A stretch of DNA of 64,000 bases. Origin: JAWKIW01 sp046331175 (GTDB taxonomy: Bacteria; Actinomycetota; Acidimicrobiia; Acidimicrobiales; Acidimicrobilacustridaceae). The stretch spans positions 1 to 64,000 of the forward strand of contig JAXLRI010000004.1 in NCBI GenBank assembly GCA_046331175.1, read 5' to 3'. Shown in pieces: positions 40,535-47,680 of the stretch; position 1 is the stretch's first letter; the number at the start of each line of letters is the position of its first letter. Under the pieces are notes generated by a model. That model had not been told where the DNA came from, searched no databases, and saw nothing but the letters and a program-made list of their open reading frames with translations. Both the position numbers and the translations under genes were made by a program.

Positions 40535-41503
40535 TCAGCCCCCGAGCCGGAGGCGGGCGCCCCGCCAGGCGTTGCGGGCGGCGTTGCCACGGTCGCCGGC
40601 GCGCCACGCGGCGCGCGCCACCTCGAGGGCGAGGGCGCCCTGCTGGCGCCGGTTGGCCCGGCGGAGGTCGGCACCCAGCTGCGGATCGTCGATGCGGGCG
40701 CAGATGACGTCGGCGGCCGCGAGCGCGTCGTCGAGGTAGGTCGTGGAGCGGCGGAGCCGAGCGGTGTCGGACGCTGCGTGCTGGCGGTACAGCGACAGCG
40801 GCTCGTCGACGATCACGACCCGACCGGAGCCCGCCACCCGCGCCCACATCTCCCAGTCGTTGGCGTGCACCAGCCGCGGGTCGAAGCCGCCGAGGCGCTC
40901 GTAGGCCGACCGGGCGACGACCACGGAGGCGAAGGCGAACGGGTGCTGCGCGGCGATCGCCACCTCCGGGTTCACGACGCGGTCCTCGTCGGTGATGACC
41001 GGTGCGCTCTCGTACAGGACCCGCTCGTCGTCGTCGACGTAGAGGCACCGCCCCACGACCATCGCCGGCGGCTCGTCCTGGGCCTCGATGCGCCGGCGGT
41101 ACCGGTCGTAGAAGCCGGGCAGCACGGCGTCGTCGGCGTGCAGCACGTGGACCCACCGGCCGACCGATCGGCGCACGCAGGTGGTGAAGTTCGCCGGGGC
41201 GCCCACGTTGGTGGGCTGGCGCCACACCTGCACGCGGTCGCCGGCGACGCGGCGGACCGTGTCGGTCGGGTCCTCGTGGGGCGACGCGTCGTCGACCACC
41301 TCGATCTGCATCTCGGCCGGCCCCGGATCCTGGACCAGCACGCTCTCGAGGGCGCGAGCCAGGCGATCGCCGCCGTCGTAGGTCGGCACCATGACCGACC
41401 AGAACGGCCGGAGCTCGCCATCGGGCACCGGCGCGACGACGGGCCGCCGCGCGGCCGAGGCCTCGGCGGCGGCCCGCCAGCGATCACCGCCGGAGCGGGT
41501 CAC
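40535..41503 (-). CDS. Family 2 glycosyltransferase
   Basis: This 322-residue GT-A enzyme has FWSVMVPTYDGGDRLARAL at the nucleotide-sugar binding start, IEVVDDASP, the DxD-like HADDAVLPGFYDRY, and the acceptor-side FDPRLVHANDWEMWARVA. There is no membrane helix. The GTG overlaps the stop of the upstream FAD oxidoreductase (GTGA), making it the last gene of a coupled three-gene operon. The donor and acceptor are unknown. Confidence 0.88.
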   Translation of the reverse strand: MTRSGGDRWRAAAEASAARRPVVAPVPDGELRPFWSVMVPTYDGGDRLARALESVLVQDPGPAEMQIEVVDDASPHEDPTDTVRRVAGDRVQVWRQPTNVGAPANFTTCVRRSVGRWVHVLHADDAVLPGFYDRYRRRIEAQDEPPAMVVGRCLYVDDDERVLYESAPVITDEDRVVNPEVAIAAQHPFAFASVVVARSAYERLGGFDPRLVHANDWEMWARVAGSGRVVIVDEPLSLYRQHAASDTARLRRSTTYLDDALAAADVICARIDDPQLGADLRRANRRQQGALALEVARAAWRAGDRGNAARNAWRGARLRLGG

Positions 41504-42876
41504 GTCGTCACCGCTCCGGCCGCCGCCCGGCCGGCGGCGCGCCCCTCGGCGAGCGAAGCGGCGATGCCCTGGAAGCGCCACCGCCCGTACCGGCCGGCCT
41601 GGTGCACGCCCACCGCGGCGAGGGCGGCGAGGGCCTCGGTCCTCCACATCGATCCGGGCCACGACCACGTGTAGGCCGTCTCGATCCACGTCGGGTCGAC
41701 CACCTCGACCTCGCCCACCACGTCGCGCTCCTGCAGCTCGGCGACCATCGCCCGCACGTGCTGGTCCTCCTCGGCCGGCGAGGGCCGTCGGCCGCCCGGG
41801 TACGCGCGCTCCACGTACAGCGAGGCCCGCCGCGCCGCGGACGGGGCAGCCTCGCCGGCGGACCGCGATCGGGCCGAGCGCGGCAGGAAGGCCTCGTCGA
41901 CGTTGCTGTACACGCCGTAGCGGTGGAAGCCCGAGTGGGCGGTGGCGTCGTAGACCCAGTGGTCGGTGCCGAGGCCGGGGCCCGGCTCGGCGCCCAGGTT
42001 GACCACCAGGACCGACGTGTGGGGATCGGGCGGCGCGTCGACCGTGACGCCGGCGAGATCGACCGCCACGGGCAGCGGGAGGGTCGAGACCAACCGGTCG
42101 TAGGGGTGATCGGCCCCGTCGTCGGTGTGCACCACCTTGGTGTGGTGGTCGATGGCCACCACGCGCGAGCCGGTGCGCACGTCGACGCCGTCGGTCAGAG
42201 CTCGCACCAGCGCGTCGAGCCCGTCGACCGGGTAGCGGAACGTCTCGTTGTAGTGCGCCGCGCCGGCGGCGCCGTCGTCGCCGGGACCCGAGCCGCCGGC
42301 ACCGGCGAGCACGGCAGCGCGGTCGACCGGGGACTTGTCGGGGTCCTGGGGAGCGATGCGTCGGTAGAGGCCGGCGGTGTAGCGCTCGTGGAAGGAGTCG
42401 AAGAACAGCCCGGCCAGCGTCGGCCCCATCCGGTCGCGCACCCAGTCGGCCATCGTGGACGGCCCGTCGCCGGCCGCGTGGTCCGCGTCCCCGCCGAGCA
42501 GCTCGGCCAAGGCCCGATCGCGCACCTCGTCGTCGAGCGCCGCGAGGTGGTGCTGGAGCGGGAAGCCCACCGACGTCCCGTCGGCGAGCCGGACCGACGA
42601 CCGCCGCCGATGCGTGCGACAGGGCACCAGCGCCTCGATGGCGGCCACGGTCTCGGCGTCGCCGCCGAACAGCCAGTGCCCGCCGCCCACCTCGAACCGG
42701 TAGGCCTCGCCGTCGGCCGGCGGCGACGCGAGGCGCTCGCCAGCGGGCGTGCGGTGGTACGTGGCGCACAGGCCGCCGGGCGTCGCCCCCGCCTCGAGGA
42801 CGGTCGCCGTCGGGCCCGCGGCGCGGGCGGCCGCCAACCCGGTCACCCCACCACCCAGGACCAGCACGCCGGCCAC
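41500..42876 (-). CDS. FAD-dependent oxidoreductase (amine oxidase/UDP-galactopyranose mutase-like)
   Basis: This 458-residue flavoprotein has the dinucleotide motif LVLGGGVTGLAAARAAG and the companion EAGATPGGLC at the N-terminus. FEVGGGHWLFGG and a C-terminal FAD segment (HQAGRYGRWRFQGIAASLAEGRAAG) fit the protoporphyrinogen-oxidase/UGM-like superfamily. RYTAGLYRRIAPQDPDKSP resembles the UGM-like sugar-nucleotide group. The GTG start lies 7 bp after the inositol-oxygenase-like gene. It probably acts on a sugar or sugar nucleotide, inferred from its neighbours. Confidence 0.82.
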   Translation of the reverse strand: MAGVLVLGGGVTGLAAARAAGPTATVLEAGATPGGLCATYHRTPAGERLASPPADGEAYRFEVGGGHWLFGGDAETVAAIEALVPCRTHRRRSSVRLADGTSVGFPLQHHLAALDDEVRDRALAELLGGDADHAAGDGPSTMADWVRDRMGPTLAGLFFDSFHERYTAGLYRRIAPQDPDKSPVDRAAVLAGAGGSGPGDDGAAGAAHYNETFRYPVDGLDALVRALTDGVDVRTGSRVVAIDHHTKVVHTDDGADHPYDRLVSTLPLPVAVDLAGVTVDAPPDPHTSVLVVNLGAEPGPGLGTDHWVYDATAHSGFHRYGVYSNVDEAFLPRSARSRSAGEAAPSAARRASLYVERAYPGGRRPSPAEEDQHVRAMVAELQERDVVGEVEVVDPTWIETAYTWSWPGSMWRTEALAALAAVGVHQAGRYGRWRFQGIAASLAEGRAAGRAAAGAVTT

Positions 42877-42883
42877 GGGGCGG

Positions 42884-43765
42884 TCAGAAGACGATGGGGT
42901 CGGGGAAGGTGGCCTCGACCAGGTCGCGGTGGTCGGCGAGGCGCACCGATGGGCGGTGCAACGCCTGCTTGGAGCCGTGGTCGTAGTGGGAGAACACCTC
43001 GAGCAGGGCGTCGGCCCGCCGCCGGTCCTCGTCGTCCATCAGCGGCCGGTGGGCCACCGGATCGATCGAGTGGTAGCGCACCAGCCAGGCGAGGTCGTCG
43101 TCGAGGTGCGGCGCCAACCTCGTGTAGGCGAGCTCGTCGTGGTTCCACTGGAAGACCACCTGGTCGAGGCCGACGCCCTCCTCGAACTCGCCGATGGGCT
43201 GGTTCATGCAGACCACGTTGGCGGGATCCTCGTCGGTGAGCAGCAGCAGCTTGCCGAGGTCGTGCACCAGCGCCGCGATCGCCAGCTGCTCGGTGAGGAC
43301 CCCGTCGGCCTCCATGGCCTCGAGCACCTGCAGCACGTGGGTCAGCTGGCTGGCGCCGAACAGCCGGCAGTCGGTCGGGTCGACGCACTGGGCCAACCGC
43401 TCGATCAGGTCGTAGACCCGCACCTCGCCGAAGACCGGTCCTCGGTACCGGTCCTGCAGGGCGCGCACGTCGGCGACGGTCTGCGCGTCGTGGCGGGCGA
43501 GGATGACCTCGGCCTCGGCCCGCCAGGCCGCCTCGGTGGCGACGTCGGCCGGCACGGTGCGGGCGCCGACGGATGCCCGGTCGGCGAGCATCCGGGTGTC
43601 GTGGTGCGCCGCGGCCAGGGTGCGCAGCTGCTCGTCCTGCTCGTCGAGCCGACGGCGGAGGTCGTCGATCCCGATCCATCGGGCCACGCGCGACCCGACC
43701 CGGTCGGCGAGCCGCGCCGCAGGCCCGGCGGGCCGCCTCGGTGGGAGCGTCGGATCCGGGGGCAT
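42884..43765 (-). CDS. myo-Inositol oxygenase-like HD-fold diiron protein
   Basis: This is a 293-residue protein. Its core (about 115-270) carries all six metal ligands expected of myo-inositol oxygenase in the right order: His143, His168 and Asp169 (LVHDLGK), His209 (FQWNHDELAY), His232 (VRYHSID) and Asp262 (FSHYDHGSK). The 25-residue spacing between the first two ligands equals that in the animal enzyme. The segment between the second and third ligands is about 30 residues shorter, and the N-terminal 110 residues are a different, coiled-coil-like extension. It heads an operon with an FAD enzyme and a glycosyltransferase. The substrate may be inositol or another cyclic polyol or sugar. Confidence 0.8.
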   Translation of the reverse strand: MPPDPTLPPRRPAGPAARLADRVGSRVARWIGIDDLRRRLDEQDEQLRTLAAAHHDTRMLADRASVGARTVPADVATEAAWRAEAEVILARHDAQTVADVRALQDRYRGPVFGEVRVYDLIERLAQCVDPTDCRLFGASQLTHVLQVLEAMEADGVLTEQLAIAALVHDLGKLLLLTDEDPANVVCMNQPIGEFEEGVGLDQVVFQWNHDELAYTRLAPHLDDDLAWLVRYHSIDPVAHRPLMDDEDRRRADALLEVFSHYDHGSKQALHRPSVRLADHRDLVEATFPDPIVF

Positions 43766-43774
43766 CGTGCGGCG

Positions 43775-43780
43775 AGGGTA
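43775..43780 (-). promoter_or_regulatory. Candidate -10 element of the inositol-oxygenase-like operon
   Basis: TACCCT on the minus strand ends 9 nt before the ATG at 43765, slightly farther than at other genes here. Confidence 0.4.
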
Positions 43781-43797
43781 CTCGCCCCCTCGGGGGG

Positions 43798-44805
43798 TCA
43801 CCCCCGCCCGAGGACCTCGGGGTTGAGGGGGGTCGGGGGCTCGCCGCCCGCGAGCACCGCCACCACGTTGGCGCAGGCCAGACCGACCATCGCCGCCCGG
43901 GCCTCGGTGGTGGCCGATCCGAGGTGGGGCAGCACGACCGCGTTGTCGAGCTCGGCCAGCCCGTCGGCCAGGGCCGGCTCGCGCTCGAACACGTCGAGCC
44001 CGGCAGCGGCGATGCGCCCGGTCCGGAGAGCCTCGACGAGCGCCACCTCGTCGACCACCGGGCCCCGCGCCGTGTTGACGAGGATGGCGGTCGGCTTCAT
44101 GCGCGCCAGGGCGGCGGCGTCGATCAGGTGGCGGGTCTCGGGCGTGAGCGGCGTGTGCAGCGACACCACGTCGGCGGTGGCGAGCAGCTCGTCGAGGGGC
44201 ACGCGGCGGGCGCCGGTCCCCGCCTCGGCCTCGGGTCGTGGCGACCGGGAGGCGTAGAGGACCTCCATGCCGAAGCCGCGCGCCCGGCGGGCGACGGCGG
44301 TCCCGATGGCACCCATCCCCACGATGCCGATGGTGCGGCCGTGGACGGGCTGGCCGACGAGCTGGGTCGGGCTCCACCCCTCCCACCCTCCGGACCGCAC
44401 CAGCCGCTCGCCCTCACCGACCCGCCGGGCGGCGGCCAGCAGCAACGCCCAGGCGAGGTCGGCGGTGGCCTCGGTGAGCACCCCGGGCGTGTTGGTCGCG
44501 ACCACGCCGCGCTCGGTGCAGGCGGCCACGTCGATGTTGTCGAAGCCGACGGCGACGTTGGCCACCACGCGCAGCCCGGGCGCGGCGTCGAGCAGGTCGC
44601 CGTCGACGCGGTCGGTGAGGAGGCAGACGAGGGCGGCGGCGTCGGCCACGCCGGCGCGCAGCTCGTCGGCGGTTGGCGGCCGGTCGGGCTCGTGCTGGCG
44701 CACCGCCAGACCGGCCGCCGCCAAGGGGGCCGTGGCCGGTTCCGGCAGCGGTCGGGTCACGTACACGAGCGGGGTGGTCGGGTCGGGACCGGGATCGGTC
44801 GGCAT
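43798..44805 (-). CDS. D-isomer-specific 2-hydroxyacid dehydrogenase
   Basis: This 335-residue NAD(P)-dependent enzyme of the glyoxylate/hydroxypyruvate reductase group has the nucleotide fold GIVGMGAIGTAVARRARGFG, the catalytic Arg in VNTARGPVVDE, Glu in LDVFEREPAL and His in VLPHLGSAT. VGFDNIDVAAC is typical of the N-terminal substrate domain. It reduces 2-oxoacids to D-2-hydroxyacids in the cytoplasm. It lies 32 bp upstream of the inositol-oxygenase-like operon on the same strand; read-through is possible but not shown. Confidence 0.92.
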   Translation of the reverse strand: MPTDPGPDPTTPLVYVTRPLPEPATAPLAAAGLAVRQHEPDRPPTADELRAGVADAAALVCLLTDRVDGDLLDAAPGLRVVANVAVGFDNIDVAACTERGVVATNTPGVLTEATADLAWALLLAAARRVGEGERLVRSGGWEGWSPTQLVGQPVHGRTIGIVGMGAIGTAVARRARGFGMEVLYASRSPRPEAEAGTGARRVPLDELLATADVVSLHTPLTPETRHLIDAAALARMKPTAILVNTARGPVVDEVALVEALRTGRIAAAGLDVFEREPALADGLAELDNAVVLPHLGSATTEARAAMVGLACANVVAVLAGGEPPTPLNPEVLGRG

Positions 44806-45010
44806 GGCGCTGGCCTACCGGACGACCGCCCGGCCGGCAAGCGCCGGCGCGCGCCGAGCTCTGCTCACCACCCCGGACGGGCCGGGTGGCCAGCGGGTCG
44901 GGGGCTCGGCGGTGGGTCAGCCGGTCGACCGTGGACGGGCCGGTCGACGGCCGCGCAGCCGGTCGACGCCAGGAGTCGTCCGGGTCCCCACCGCCGCCGA
45001 GGCCGACCGG

Positions 45011-45016
45011 TAGGTT
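45011..45016 (+). promoter_or_regulatory. Candidate leaderless -10 element of the membrane-protein gene
   Basis: TAGGTT ends 7 nt before the GTG at 45024. Confidence 0.5.
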
Positions 45017-45023
45017 CGGCGTC

Positions 45024-45839
45024 GTGGCCTCCACCGACCCGGCGGAGGGGTCCGACACGACGCCGAGCGGGCCGACCGGCGCTCCCGAGCCCGCCCCCGC
45101 ACCCACCCGAGCGCACCCCACCGACCTCGACCTCCGGGGCGAGACCCGGTGGCCGGTGACCGCGGCCATCGGCGTGGCCGTGGCCCTGCGCCTGCTGCTG
45201 CCCGACCAGCTGACCCCCGGGCCGGAGTGGCTGGTGCCGGTCATGCTCGCCGTGCTGGCGCTCGTGCTGCAGGTGCTCGACCCCGACCTGCGCCGGCGCC
45301 GGACCCACGAGCGGCGGTGGCGAGGCTTCACCATCGCCCTCATCGCCGCCGTCTCGGTGGTCAACCTCGTGTCGCTCGGTCTGCTCATCCGCGAGCTGCT
45401 GCGCGGCGTCGACGCGACCGGTCGGAGCCTCGTCTTCTCCGCCATCTCGATCTGGGCGGTCAACGTGATCGCCTTCGCCCTCTGGTACTGGGAGCTCGAC
45501 ACCGGTGGGCCGCGGGCCCGCCGACGGCACCGCCGCCACGACCGGTCCGGCGCGATCGGGCACGCCGACTTCCTGTTCCCGCAGGACGCCCAGGAGGCCA
45601 TCACCTTCCACGCCGTACGGACCGTGCACCAGCGCGGTCGCAACGCCCGCTCCCACGAGCGGTGGGCCCCGACCTTCACCGACTACCTCTACACGAGCTT
45701 CACCAACGCCACCGCGTTCAGTCCCACCGACACCATGCCCCTGTCGGTGCGGGCGAAGCTGCTGATGCTCGTGCAGTCGGCCGCGTCGCTCATCACCATC
45801 GCCCTGGTGGCCGCGCGCGCCGTGAACATCCTGGGCTGA
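45024..45839 (+). CDS. Four-helix integral membrane protein, DUF1345-like C-terminus
   Basis: This 271-residue protein has a Pro/Thr-rich N-terminal tail (about 1-40), membrane helices at about 45-62, 70-87, 108-132 and 138-158, a basic His/Arg-rich loop (about 165-185), and a C-terminal segment YTSFTNATAFSPTDTMPLSV followed by another helix (LLMLVQSAASLITIALVAARAV). The SFT...SxTDT pattern resembles the DUF1345 family and is reminiscent of an ion-channel pore region, but the function is unassigned. Confidence 0.8.
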   Translation: MASTDPAEGSDTTPSGPTGAPEPAPAPTRAHPTDLDLRGETRWPVTAAIGVAVALRLLLPDQLTPGPEWLVPVMLAVLALVLQVLDPDLRRRRTHERRWRGFTIALIAAVSVVNLVSLGLLIRELLRGVDATGRSLVFSAISIWAVNVIAFALWYWELDTGGPRARRRHRRHDRSGAIGHADFLFPQDAQEAITFHAVRTVHQRGRNARSHERWAPTFTDYLYTSFTNATAFSPTDTMPLSVRAKLLMLVQSAASLITIALVAARAVNILG

Positions 45840-45890
45840 CCCGAGCAGCGCGCTCCACGCCACGCTCGCCGCGGCCCGACCACGGGTGGC

Positions 45891-46808
45891 TCAACCGAGG
45901 AGGGCCGACACCGTGATCGCGTTCTCCGAGGGCACCCAGGTGATGCGCTGCACATCCGAGCGCCAACCGCCGAGCACCGGCGACGACACCCATCCGGCCG
46001 CTCCGCCGGTGCCGGCGACCGCCTTGCCAACCCGGACGTCGATGGTCACGACCACGTTGGACCAGTCGACCCCGGCGTCGAGGGTGTAGCCCTGGGCGTT
46101 GCCGTCGGCGGTCGCCGTGTGCGAGTAGAAGAGCGGTCCACCGGGCGGGGCGAAGGTGGTCGTGCCGGTCAACCGGTCGTAGACCCGCACGGCGTCGACG
46201 CGGACGTTGGTGGCCTCCGACGCGGTGTTGGTGGTGAGGACGGGGATCTGCTGGACGGAGTACGGCCCGCCGATGTCGACCGAGACCGTGTTCTTCATCA
46301 GCTCCACGTAGAAGGGGTTGCCGTCGATGGTGATGTCGAGCGACCGCAGGTACTCGGTGCCGCCCACGTTCTGGTGCGCGGTGGACAGGTCGATGACGTA
46401 GTTCCCCCAGAACACCCACACCGAGCCGCCGAGCGGAATGGACTCGTACTGGACCCATGACAGCACCGCTCGGGGCCCGGTCGACACCGAGCTCAACGTG
46501 CCGACGTCCATGGCCAGCGCCACCACCTGCGGGCTGGCCCGGCCCGCCACCGCCGGGAACGACGGGCCGGTCTCGGTCACGTAGCCCGCCTTGGTCGCCC
46601 GGACGGCATAGGACGCGCCACCGGGGCCCCCGTCGCCCGCCGGCCAGGCCTCGGGCGCGGCCGACACCGTCGGCTGGCCGTCGGCCGGCGCCTGCGCGGT
46701 CGCGGCCGGCCCGTCGAGCACGGTCACCAGCGCGGTGACCAGGAGGGACGCTGCCGCGAGCACCGCCCATCGCCGGCGGACCCGAGAACATCCACCGCAG
46801 GCGATCAC
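45891..46808 (-). CDS. Secreted protein of unknown function
   Basis: This 305-residue protein has a signal peptide (hydrophobic about 14-29, cleavage near TAQA). The mature part is β-rich and without cysteine, with LSWVQYESIPLGGSVWVFWG, YLRSLDITIDGNPFYVEL and a late VQRITWVPSENAITVSALLG. No catalytic or binding motif was recognised. The GTG start lies 6 nt after CACGAT, a weaker form of the near-start hexamer. It converges on the four-helix membrane protein gene. Confidence 0.75.
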   Translation of the reverse strand: MIACGGCSRVRRRWAVLAAASLLVTALVTVLDGPAATAQAPADGQPTVSAAPEAWPAGDGGPGGASYAVRATKAGYVTETGPSFPAVAGRASPQVVALAMDVGTLSSVSTGPRAVLSWVQYESIPLGGSVWVFWGNYVIDLSTAHQNVGGTEYLRSLDITIDGNPFYVELMKNTVSVDIGGPYSVQQIPVLTTNTASEATNVRVDAVRVYDRLTGTTTFAPPGGPLFYSHTATADGNAQGYTLDAGVDWSNVVVTIDVRVGKAVAGTGGAAGWVSSPVLGGWRSDVQRITWVPSENAITVSALLG

Positions 46809-46972
46809 ATCGGCATCGTGCGCCGCCCCTCACCCCCGCCCCAGGGCCGTTGGTCCGGCGACAGCCCCGCCCAACAGCACCAGCCGCCACCCCGCACGGG
46901 CGGCCTCGTCGATCGGGTGACCGGCACCGGCGCGGCGCTGCCACGGGGCGTGCCGGCCTGCGACGGCGAGGG

Positions 46973-47680
46973 TCAGCGCACCGTCGAGGTGGTGCTGCTC
47001 GGGGGGTCGAGGTGCAGCTCGCCGTCGGTGTCGGCGTAGACGGCGTCGTTCAGATCGGAGCGCGGCACGAGCCGCAGCATGTCGTCGATGTCCTGGAACA
47101 CGACGTTGCGGTCGAGGCGGAAGGGCACCTGCACCTGGGAGGTGACGCACCCGCCGGCGAACACGTACCAGTCGGTCTCGCTGTAGGACGAGTCGGTCTC
47201 GCTCGTCACCTGGCGGACCTGCACACCGGCCGGGCCACCGGAGTCGTTCGACTCCACCGTCTGGGCCGACGGGTCGGGCGAGCACGTGGCCGCGAACTGC
47301 ACGCTCCACGTCGCGCCGTCGATCTCGCTGGTGCTCAGCTGGAGGCGGGTGCCGGTGTCGTCGACCTGGTTGGTGGTCACCGCCCAGCCGTCGACGAAGG
47401 TCTGGAAGCACGGCACCGTCTGCGCGGTCGGGACCGACTGGGCGACCAGCAGCACGAGCCGATCCCGCGCGCAGCGGGCCTGACCGACCCGACCGTTCTT
47501 CGCGTCCTCGGCGCCGAGCCCGACGAGGGCGAGGACCAGCACGACGACGCCGAGCGACACCGCGGCCACCAGGAACCAGCGGCGGAAGCCGGACCGGGCC
47601 GGCGGTCGATCGTCGCCGGGCGCCCCGGGGTGAGGGCCGGCGGGCGGACCGGTGGGCGGGGTCGCCGTGGGGGCGGTCAC
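46973..47680 (-). CDS. Single-pass membrane protein coupled to the PAP2-kinase gene
   Basis: This 235-residue protein has a Pro-rich cytoplasmic tail, one membrane helix (WFLVAAVSLGVVVLVLALVGL, about 35-56) and an extracytoplasmic domain with four cysteines (in QARCARDRL, VPCFQTF, ATCSPDP and GGCVTS) that could form two disulfides. The GTG overlaps the stop of the PAP2/kinase-like gene (GTGA), so the two are made together and probably work in the same complex. The function is unknown. Confidence 0.75.
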   Translation of the reverse strand: MTAPTATPPTGPPAGPHPGAPGDDRPPARSGFRRWFLVAAVSLGVVVLVLALVGLGAEDAKNGRVGQARCARDRLVLLVAQSVPTAQTVPCFQTFVDGWAVTTNQVDDTGTRLQLSTSEIDGATWSVQFAATCSPDPSAQTVESNDSGGPAGVQVRQVTSETDSSYSETDWYVFAGGCVTSQVQVPFRLDRNVVFQDIDDMLRLVPRSDLNDAVYADTDGELHLDPPSSTTSTVR

